This document shows, one piece after another, positions 33,718 to 40,198 of a stretch of 45,672 bases of DNA (positions are counted from its first letter, which is position 1; each line of letters starts with the position of its first letter). This stretch comes from Alkalilacustris brevis. Its GTDB lineage: Bacteria > Pseudomonadota > Alphaproteobacteria > Rhodobacterales > Rhodobacteraceae. The position numbers and the translations under genes were made by a program. The notes beneath the pieces are model-generated. The model was not told where the DNA came from and did no database searches. It was given only the letters and a program-made list of their open reading frames with translations. The stretch covers positions 1-45,672 of the forward strand of contig NZ_QNVJ01000028.1 in NCBI RefSeq assembly GCF_003350345.1. Direction: 5' to 3'.

Positions 33718-34952
33718 CAGCTTTCCGATCCCTTCATCCGCGCCAGCACACGCTGTGCGCCGGCTTCGGCCAGGCGCCGGGTCAGCTCTTCGGCCGTGGC
33801 CTGGTCGGGCAGAAGGCGTGCCCGGATCGCCGGAGGAAGATCCAGGATCATCTCGTCGACCTCGGCACGCGCGGCGCTGGCAAAGCCCGGCTCACCCCGG
33901 ATGGCCGCAATGAGTGCGGACAGCTCATTGGTGGCACTGGCGGTGCCATCAGCGACAGCCGGCGCATCGAGGTTGAAGATCACCTTGTCGAGCCAGAGGT
34001 TCCCCGTCTCCCGCGCAAGCTCTGCGATTTGCGCGCTCCAGTAATCACGGTCGCGCAGGATATGCCAATGGCGCTCCGGCGCGCCTCTCAGGGTCAGGCG
34101 CAAGACCCCGGCGGCGGCCGTCAATGCCTCGGCCGTGGCCCTCAGATGATCGCGCAGCAGGGCGCGCAGGGCGTCGTCACCCTCCGTGCTTGTGATATCA
34201 AGCGAGGAGGTGGAGAACTCGACGACCGAGCTTGGCACCTCTTCGACGTGGATATTCCCATCGGCAATGCTCAGCAGGCTTGCCGATCTGGGCCCGACCT
34301 CGCCGATGTCTCGCCCTTGCGGCATGCCGGGCATCACCACCCACGGGGCCTTTGCGTGGACCTTGCGTTTGTGGACATGCCCGAGCGCCCAGTAATCGAA
34401 CCCCATGCCCAGCAGATCGCCCAGGCTGCACGGCGCATAGATGTCATGGCCCGCCGCCCCGGCCAGGGAGGTGTGCAGCATGGCGATATTGACCGCCCCC
34501 CCAACCGGCGCCGAAAAGCGCGGCAGAAGGCTTTCGGGCGCATGGCGGTCGGTAAAGCTGACGCCGTGAACCCAGATATCCTCGGCCAGTTGCACCTTGC
34601 CGCCGCGCGCGTCGAAAACATGCACATTGTCCGGCAGATCGAGCGTGCCGGTGATCGGGTTTTCCGCGTCGTGGTTGCCCTTGATATAGAAGACCCGGAT
34701 ATCTGCAGCGCGGAGGCGGTCCAGCTGTCCGGTCAGGAACGCGGCGGTGCGTGCGCTGCGCTCCTTGCCGTCAAAAAGATCGCCCGCGATCAGCAGCGCC
34801 GCCACGCTTTCCGACAAGGCAATATCGATGATCCGCATAAAAGCTGCGCGCGTGGCTGCTTCGACTGTCGCGCGCAAGTCCTCGTCGCGCAGCGCCAGCG
34901 ATCTGAGCGGCGCGTCGAGATGGACATCAGCGGTATGCAGGATTCTGATCAA
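33717..34952 (-). CDS. SbcD/YhaO-like metallophosphoesterase (DNA exonuclease)
   Basis: This 411-residue nuclease has the calcineurin-like set: RILHTADVHLDAPLRSL, LLIAGDLFDGKER, YIKGNHDAEN, MLHTSLAG and WALGHVHKRKV. These residues form a di-metal (Mn) site. A C-terminal part of about 170 residues likely contacts the ATPase partner. The start is probably TTG at 34952, which has GGAAGG seven bases upstream and puts the first motif at the N-terminus; an in-frame ATG at 34976 has no such site. It is co-translated with the SbcC-like gene. Double-strand-break or hairpin processing is the likely role. Confidence 0.86.
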   Translation of the reverse strand: MIRILHTADVHLDAPLRSLALRDEDLRATVEAATRAAFMRIIDIALSESVAALLIAGDLFDGKERSARTAAFLTGQLDRLRAADIRVFYIKGNHDAENPITGTLDLPDNVHVFDARGGKVQLAEDIWVHGVSFTDRHAPESLLPRFSAPVGGAVNIAMLHTSLAGAAGHDIYAPCSLGDLLGMGFDYWALGHVHKRKVHAKAPWVVMPGMPQGRDIGEVGPRSASLLSIADGNIHVEEVPSSVVEFSTSSLDITSTEGDDALRALLRDHLRATAEALTAAAGVLRLTLRGAPERHWHILRDRDYWSAQIAELARETGNLWLDKVIFNLDAPAVADGTASATNELSALIAAIRGEPGFASAARAEVDEMILDLPPAIRARLLPDQATAEELTRRLAEAGAQRVLARMKGSES

Positions 34953-35526
34953 TGCGTTACCTTCCGTTGAAAACATGTCATTGGCGCGAGGCTAACTCAA
35001 GCGCGACCCGACAATTGCGATCTGCTTTTCCTCACGCCCCTGTAAACGCTATCGGGACCTTCCCGAGCGACGTGGCCGCACCGGGTTGCAGGTGCGCGGG
35101 GCAGGCCGGTGTGCCGCGATGGCGCCCGGCCACAAAATCGACCGGCATCCGCACCTTGGCGGTCAAGTGGCGGCTGTGGGGAGATGGATCGCATCGATCA
35201 TGGGTGAAATGACAGCCACGGCTTACGCTTCACCTGCGCCAACTGTGGTTTTCATCCCTTGCCTGAAAATATACCTGCCCGACCGGATTGAACGCCTGCG
35301 CGGAACACCCATGTCGGCGGTGTGGGCGGGTTTCTCTGGCAACATGGTGTTGCGGTGTCGGACCGGTTCGTGCGTGCTGGGTGCTGGCCGCATTGCCGCC
35401 CGTGACGAGACAGCGCCCGGCCCTTTTCGGACACGTCATCATGCTGCTGGTATCTTCGCCATCCCGTCCTGCAACCCCTTGTCCTGAAACGTGCATCTCC
35501 GCCCTGGTCCGCGAAAGCCGCATATC
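34953..35526. other. Intergenic region, no gene recognised
   Basis: The 574 bases between the divergent SbcD-like and membrane-protein genes contain open frames in several registers (for example plus 35086-35487 and minus 35230-35841), but none shows a recognisable domain, a good start site or a credible composition. No tRNA or hairpin terminator was seen. It must hold the two divergent promoters. Confidence 0.4.
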
Positions 35527-35844
35527 ATGAGCGAACGGCATCGGCGCAGACTCAACCGCCAGTTCGCCGCCCTGACCAGCCGTTCCCCTGGGCTGCGCCG
35601 TCTCGTCACGGCCGTTCAGGGCAGGCCGGGTGTCGTTTTGCGCTTGCCGCTGGGCCTCATGCTGATCGCAGGCGGGTTTCTCGCGATTCTGCCGATCTTC
35701 GGGCTCTGGATGATCCCGCTGGGGCTGCTCGTGCTGGCCATCGACCTGCCGCTGTTGCGGCCTTCCGTTTCGGCGGCCATCATACGCCTGCGCCGCAAAT
35801 GGGCGCTCTGGCAGCGTAATTTCCGAAATCGCGACAGACACTGA
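35527..35844 (+). CDS. Small inner-membrane protein (PGPGW-like)
   Basis: This 105-residue protein has a basic N-terminus (MSERHRRRLNRQFAALTSR) and one long hydrophobic hairpin, LPLGLMLIAGGFLAILPIFGLWMIPLGLLVLAIDLP. A basic amphipathic tail (LRRKWALWQRNFRNRDRH) follows. The IFGLWMIPLGLLVLA core resembles the small PGPGW-type membrane proteins found in proteobacteria; the function is not known. It starts at 35527, and the antiporter begins 21 bases after its stop, so the two are probably co-transcribed. Its first 43 bases have a near copy at 17120-17163. Confidence 0.65.
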   Translation: MSERHRRRLNRQFAALTSRSPGLRRLVTAVQGRPGVVLRLPLGLMLIAGGFLAILPIFGLWMIPLGLLVLAIDLPLLRPSVSAAIIRLRRKWALWQRNFRNRDRH

Positions 35845-35865
35845 TTTATCGAACAGGATGTCGAT

Positions 35866-36783
35866 TTGGACTGGCTGTTTCTTCTTGGCGGACTCGTGGC
35901 GTTGTTTTTCGGCGGCGAGGCGCTGGTGCGCGGCGCGGTTGGCGTCGCCCGCAGGCTGGTCATTCCGCCGCTCCTGATCGGGCTGACGGTGGTGGGGTTC
36001 GGCACCTCCACGCCGGAGTTGCTGGTGTCGGTCGATGCGGCCATGCGCGGCGTGCCCGACATCGCCATCGGCAATATCGTCGGCTCGAACATCGGGAACA
36101 TTATGCTGATCGTGGGCCTGTCGGCGCTGGTCTGGCCGGTCCGCACTCTGGGCGGCACCTTGCAGCGCGACACCGGCGTGATGATGGCCGCCGCGCTGGT
36201 GCTGATCCCCGTGTTCTGGCTAGGCGCGATGGGGCGGCTGTCGGGCGCGGTTCTGGTGGCGGGTCTGATCGCCTATCTGGTCTGGGCCTACCTGAAGCCC
36301 GGAGCCGAACCGGCCGAGGATGACCCTGCGCCCATGCTGCCGCTCTGGCAGGCGGCGCTGTGGGTGGCGCTCGGCCTTGCCGCCCTGATGGTCGGGGCAC
36401 GGTTTCTGGTTGACGGGGCGGTCAACATCGCGCGCGGCTACGGGGTGTCCGAGGCCTTCATCGGCCTGACAATCGTCGCGGTGGGCACTTCGTTGCCGGA
36501 ACTCGCAACCTCGCTGATTGCCGCGTTTCGCCGCCAATCGGAAATCGCCATCGGCAATATCATCGGCTCGAACATCTTCAACGTACTGGGCATTCTCGGC
36601 GTGACCGCGCTGATCGCACCGATCCCGGTGGCCGGGCGTTTCCTGATCTTCGACCTGCCGGTGATGATTGCGGCCTCGCTGGTGCTGACGGGCTTGCTGC
36701 TCCTGCGGCCCCGGATCGGCCGACTGACGGGCATTGGCCTGCTTCTGGCCTATGCGGCCTATGTCTGGGCGGCGCAAGCATGA
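35866..36783 (+). CDS. Calcium/sodium antiporter (CaCA family, YrbG-like)
   Basis: This 305-residue membrane protein has about ten helices and two inverted α-repeats. The first repeat is LIGLTVVGFGTSTPELLVSVDAA plus DIAIGNIVGSNIGNIMLIVGLSAL. The second is FIGLTIVAVGTSLPELATSLIAA plus EIAIGNIIGSNIFNVLGILGV. The two G-T-S-x-P-E and G-N-x-x-G-S-N motifs form the ion site. It exchanges calcium or another cation for sodium or protons across the inner membrane. The start is TTG with AGGA seven bases upstream; no ATG lies nearby. It ends before the hairpin at 36848. Confidence 0.93.
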   Translation: MDWLFLLGGLVALFFGGEALVRGAVGVARRLVIPPLLIGLTVVGFGTSTPELLVSVDAAMRGVPDIAIGNIVGSNIGNIMLIVGLSALVWPVRTLGGTLQRDTGVMMAAALVLIPVFWLGAMGRLSGAVLVAGLIAYLVWAYLKPGAEPAEDDPAPMLPLWQAALWVALGLAALMVGARFLVDGAVNIARGYGVSEAFIGLTIVAVGTSLPELATSLIAAFRRQSEIAIGNIIGSNIFNVLGILGVTALIAPIPVAGRFLIFDLPVMIAASLVLTGLLLLRPRIGRLTGIGLLLAYAAYVWAAQA

Positions 36784-36847
36784 GGGCGCGCCGCGCCCGG
36801 TCGCCGGGGTGGATGAAACACGGGTTGCACCCCGCCCGCTGAAACGC

Positions 36848-36875
36848 GCCGGCGCCGGAGGGGACCGGCGCCGGC
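36848..36875. terminator. Bidirectional terminator hairpin between convergent genes
   Basis: Perfect 11-bp arms GCCGGCGCCGG (36848-36858) and CCGGCGCCGGC (36865-36875) flank an AGGGGA loop. ATTCTTTC follows on the plus strand. It lies between the convergent ends of the antiporter gene (36783) and the DUF411 gene (36914), so it probably terminates the antiporter transcript and may serve both. Confidence 0.75.
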
Positions 36876-36913
36876 ATTCTTTCAGCAATATCTGCGCCCC
36901 ATGCGGGCCGCGA

Positions 36914-37393
36914 TCAATCGCCGACGCGGTGAAACAGCGCGCCGTCGCCCGCCGCGCCGCCAAAGGCGATCACCTCATAGGAGGCGTTCGGATCCTCGCC
37001 CATGCCCGGCGAGCCGACCGGCATGCCGGGCACCGAGATGCCGGTGACATCGGGGCGCAGGGCAAGCAACTGGTCGATGGCCGCGAACGGCACATGGCCC
37101 TCGACGGTATAGCCGCCGATGCTGGCCGTGTGGCACGACCAGAGCGCCTCGGGGACATCGCCTGCCTCCTTCATGGCGACGTAATCCTCGATGACGGTGA
37201 TCTCGACCTCAAAGCCATGCGCCTCGGCCAGTTCGGCCCAGGCGCCGCAGCAGCCGCAGGTGGGGGTCAGGGTGACATGCAGGACATCGGCGCGCGTATC
37301 GATAGCCCCTGCATGGGCCGCCGGCGACAGCGCGATGCCGGCAGCAACCGCCAGCGCGGCCAGGATCGGGCGGTGATGCGTCAGGATGGTCAT
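36914..37393 (-). CDS. DUF411 periplasmic metal-binding protein
   Basis: This 159-residue exported protein has a signal peptide (MTILTHHRPILAALAVAAGI, cleavage likely after AAHA). The DUF411 domain follows, with VTLTPTCGCCGAWAELAEAHGFEVE, the CxCC metal site, ALWSCHTASIGGYTVEGHVPFAAIDQLLALRPDVTGISVPGMPVGSPGM and ASYEVIAFGG. The family is found with copper and silver resistance genes and probably binds Cu in the periplasm. It starts 65 bases after the multicopper oxidase, and the two likely share a transcript. Confidence 0.88.
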   Translation of the reverse strand: MTILTHHRPILAALAVAAGIALSPAAHAGAIDTRADVLHVTLTPTCGCCGAWAELAEAHGFEVEITVIEDYVAMKEAGDVPEALWSCHTASIGGYTVEGHVPFAAIDQLLALRPDVTGISVPGMPVGSPGMGEDPNASYEVIAFGGAAGDGALFHRVGD

Positions 37394-37458
37394 GGTGTTC
37401 TCCGTATTTCAAGAAAGGTGATGCGGATGCCCGGACCGATCCGCGCATCCGGACCAGT

Positions 37459-39045
37459 TCACGATGCGACGACCAGTTCGGTCATCATGCCGGTGATCAG
37501 ATGCGGCATGTGGTGACAGTGCAGCATCCAGCGCGCTGCCTCGCCCGCGTCCAGTGCGATGGTGACCATCGACATGGGCGGGATATGCACCGTATCGCGC
37601 GCGGCACCGTTGATGCGGCGCGGCGGGCCGATGTTCCGCCCGCCGATGCCGACCACCTGAAACACATGGCCGTGCAGGTGCATCGGATGCGCCATCATCG
37701 ACATGTTGTGAAAGGTGATCTCCACCCGCTCGCCGCTGGTGGCGTGCAGGGGGGTATGCTCGCCCCATGTGCGGCCGTTGATCGTCCAGACATAGGGCGA
37801 CATGGTGCCGCCCAGCATGGCATTCTCCTGCCGGGTGGCTTGCCGCGCGGGCAGTGGCGCTAAGGCGCGAAGGCGCAATTCCTGCGCGAGGTCATAGTCG
37901 AAGGCCGGGGCGGCGTCGTTGCCCAGATCGGCGATCCGCTCGACCCGCGCGCCGGATGTGGCCAGGATCAGCCCGGTGCGCTCGCGCTCGCCCTCGCGCA
38001 GGGCGAGGATGGGCCATGCACCTTCGCCTGCGGGCAGGTCCAACTCGATATCCAGGCGCTGGCCCATGGCGAAGCCGAAGCGGCGGCCGGTGAGGGGCTC
38101 GATGTCGTGCCCGTCCACCGCCACCAGCCGGCCCTCAAGCGTGCCGGTGTCGATCCAGAACACTGTGGCCGCGGCGGCGTTGATGATCCGCAGCTTCACC
38201 CGGCCGCCGCGTTCGACGCGCATCACCTCGGGGTCGGCGAGGGTGCGGTCATTGGCCAGATAGGCGTCGAAGTCGATGTCGTTGAGATCCATCTCCATGC
38301 CCTGCATGCCGGGCATCTGCCCCATGCCCTGCATTCCGCCCATTCCGGGCATGGTGCCGTGATCGCCGTCACCATGACCCATGCCGCCCATCATGCGATC
38401 CATCATGTTGCCCATCGCGCCATTGCCATGGTCCGCTGCGCCGCGCCCCATGTCGCCATGACCCATGTCGCCATGATTCATCCCGCCATGACCGCCATCG
38501 CCATGCGCGTGCTCGATGTTTTCCATCAGCTCCTCGGGCGAGGTGAAGGAGAAATCCTGAAGGATCATCACCACCTCCTGCCGGTCGGCGGCCACATCGG
38601 CGCGCGAGCGCACGATCAGCGGTGCGGCCAGAAGCTGCATCTCCTGCACCGGGAAATGGCTGTGCATCCAGAATGTGCCGGGCAGCGGCTCGAAATCATA
38701 GTTCCGCGTCTCGCCCGGTGTCAGCGCGGGCATGGGCGCATCTGGCACGCCGTCCTGCGCGTTGGGCGGGATCTGGCCATGCCAGTGGATGATGGTGTCC
38801 TCCTCCAGCCGGTTGGTCAGCGCGACGCGGAAGCGTTCGCCTGGTTCAAGGATCAGCCCCTGACCGCCCGCGGCGTTCTCCAGCCCGAAGGCGGTGGCGG
38901 CGCGGCCGTTGATTTCCAGTGTGCGGGTGCCGGCCACAAGGCTGCGCGGCTGCCCCTCGGCCATCACCCAGCGGGGGAGGGATGTGGCCGCGAGGCCCGC
39001 CGTGGTGGTCGCCAGAAAGCGGCGACGTGAGAATGAACGTGTCAT
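37459..39045 (-). CDS. Multicopper oxidase, copper-resistance type
   Basis: This 528-residue enzyme has a twin-arginine signal (SRRRFLATTTAGLAATSL, cleavage near VMA). All four copper motifs are present: HWHGQIPPNAQDG, WMHSHFPVQEMQ, HPMHLHGHVFQVVG and HCHHMPHLITGM, the last with the type-1 copper Cys and Met. A Met/His/Gly-rich insert (about 175-260, repeats such as HGDMGHGDMG and PGMGGMQGMGQM) resembles the methionine-rich segments of CueO and CopA-type oxidases and should bind Cu(I). It likely oxidises Cu(I) to Cu(II) in the periplasm. It is the middle gene of a three-gene minus-strand copper operon. Confidence 0.93.
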   Translation of the reverse strand: MTRSFSRRRFLATTTAGLAATSLPRWVMAEGQPRSLVAGTRTLEINGRAATAFGLENAAGGQGLILEPGERFRVALTNRLEEDTIIHWHGQIPPNAQDGVPDAPMPALTPGETRNYDFEPLPGTFWMHSHFPVQEMQLLAAPLIVRSRADVAADRQEVVMILQDFSFTSPEELMENIEHAHGDGGHGGMNHGDMGHGDMGRGAADHGNGAMGNMMDRMMGGMGHGDGDHGTMPGMGGMQGMGQMPGMQGMEMDLNDIDFDAYLANDRTLADPEVMRVERGGRVKLRIINAAAATVFWIDTGTLEGRLVAVDGHDIEPLTGRRFGFAMGQRLDIELDLPAGEGAWPILALREGERERTGLILATSGARVERIADLGNDAAPAFDYDLAQELRLRALAPLPARQATRQENAMLGGTMSPYVWTINGRTWGEHTPLHATSGERVEITFHNMSMMAHPMHLHGHVFQVVGIGGRNIGPPRRINGAARDTVHIPPMSMVTIALDAGEAARWMLHCHHMPHLITGMMTELVVAS

Positions 39046-39119
39046 TGCGATAGCTCCTGAAATCCGGCCTGTGGCCGGGTGTTGACTGCCCGGCCGCGAC
39101 AGGGCCGGGTTCGATCAGC

Positions 39120-39491
39120 TCAGGAGCGTGTTCGTGGCGGTCGAAGCGCCGCCTCGGGCGTGGCGCTTCGCAGCGTCCGGTCCGCTTGCGCAAGATGGCG
39201 CGTCAAGGGAAGCAGCAATGGCGCCGGCGCCATGGTTGAAAGCGTTGCCTGCAACCCGGCGCAAGACAGCGCGCAAACGGCACAGAAGCCCTCAGATGCG
39301 TGCGGCGCGGCGCTCCCAACGGTTTCGCAACACGCGTCATCGGGCAGCGCGTGACGGTCTGCCTGGGCATGTGCTTCGCCATGCGGGCCGGCCGCGTGGT
39401 CCATGGCGGCATGGGCGGTCGCCGGCACCAACAGTGCCGCGAGGTGGAGAACCACCGCCATCAACGCCAGCATGTTGCGCAGCTTTGCCAT
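39120..39491 (-). CDS. Small exported Cys/His-rich protein, copper-linked
   Basis: This 123-residue protein has a signal peptide (MAKLRNMLALMAVVLHLAAL, cleavage near AHA). A His/Ala-rich stretch (MDHAAGPHGEAHAQADRHALPDD) follows, then ACCETVGSAAPHASEGFCAVCALSCAG with five cysteines. It resembles DUF2946-like small proteins found in copper loci; the family call is tentative. AGAAGGG precedes the ATG. It lies 74 bases upstream of the multicopper oxidase and is likely its operon mate. A related protein is encoded divergently at 39737. A role in periplasmic copper binding or sensing is inferred. Confidence 0.65.
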   Translation of the reverse strand: MAKLRNMLALMAVVLHLAALLVPATAHAAMDHAAGPHGEAHAQADRHALPDDACCETVGSAAPHASEGFCAVCALSCAGLQATLSTMAPAPLLLPLTRHLAQADRTLRSATPEAALRPPRTRS

Positions 39492-39596
39492 TGGTCCCTT
39501 CTATGCCCGAACGCGGGCCACGTCCAACGCGGCCTGATGCCGCGCGCGCAGATTTGATCGCCCGGCAGATCGCAGGAGAAATCTGGCGGCGGGGGC

Positions 39597-39627
39597 TTGA
39601 CCTTCCTGTTACTGGAATCCCCACATC
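39597..39627 (+). promoter_or_regulatory. CueR-type (MerR-family) promoter/operator
   Basis: TTGACC (39597-39602) is followed by a 19-base spacer and CACATC (39622-39627). The spacer contains a CCTTCC...GGAATC dyad. The long spacer and TTGACCTTCC...TGGAA pattern match known CueR/MerR-activated copper promoters. It points to the gene at 39737 and the Cu+ ATPase. No cueR gene was found in the window. Confidence 0.65.
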
Positions 39628-39736
39628 TGCGATACATGGTAGCCCGAATGCCGGTTCCGGTGTTTGATCCACGTCATTCCGGATTTGGTGAATTCGGGAC
39701 AATTGATTAAGATCGTCTTGAGAGGAAACCCCGCTG

Positions 39737-40108
39737 TTGAAAGCGCCCATCCGGATAACACGGCTTCTGCCCAACGCGTTCGCCATGCTGACGCGGGCCT
39801 TCGTGCTGTTCGTGCTTGTCGGCATTTCCAGCGCGTCCACCGCACAGGCGCATCAGGGGGACGCGTTTTCACCCGTCGCCGCGCAGGCCTCCGGGATCGC
39901 CTCCCTGAACGAGTGCTGCCATGCGGCGGATCAGAGTGCGCAGCATACCGCCTGCGCCCTGTCGATATGTTGCAGCCTGTCAGTGTTGGCCGAAGTTGGC
40001 GCGCACGATGTTCCGCTGGCAACCGCATCAATGAGGCCCCTGATAGGCCCGATGGGGTTCGCGAGCCTGTCTTGCCCCCCGATCCTGCATCCTCCGATCG
40101 CCATCTGA
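39737..40108 (+). CDS. Small exported Cys/His-rich protein preceding the Cu+ ATPase
   Basis: This protein of up to 123 residues has a TTG start with AGAGGAAA eight bases upstream; ATG 39785 is an alternative. A signal-like helix (MLTRAFVLFVLVGISS, cleavage near AQA) is followed by NECCHAADQSAQHTACALSICC with five cysteines and two histidines. It resembles the divergently encoded 39120-39491 product in layout (signal, then CC...H...CA...C). It lies behind the CueR-type promoter and 90 bases before copA. Periplasmic copper binding is inferred. Confidence 0.6.
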   Translation: MKAPIRITRLLPNAFAMLTRAFVLFVLVGISSASTAQAHQGDAFSPVAAQASGIASLNECCHAADQSAQHTACALSICCSLSVLAEVGAHDVPLATASMRPLIGPMGFASLSCPPILHPPIAI

Positions 40109-40198
40109 TCCTGAGGTAACCGGCGCCCCGCGCGGGACGCCAGCACCCGGTCTTCGCCCTTGAAGGCCGGAATCCACCACGGATCGGGAGGAAGCGAC

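Noticed and set aside
34029-34970. 313-aa plus-strand frame opposite the SbcD-like gene
   Set aside because: The minus strand has all metallophosphoesterase motifs; this frame has none of any family.
35086-35487. 133-aa frame in the intergenic region before the membrane protein
   Set aside because: No recognisable domain, no clear ribosome-binding site, and composition unlike coding sequence.
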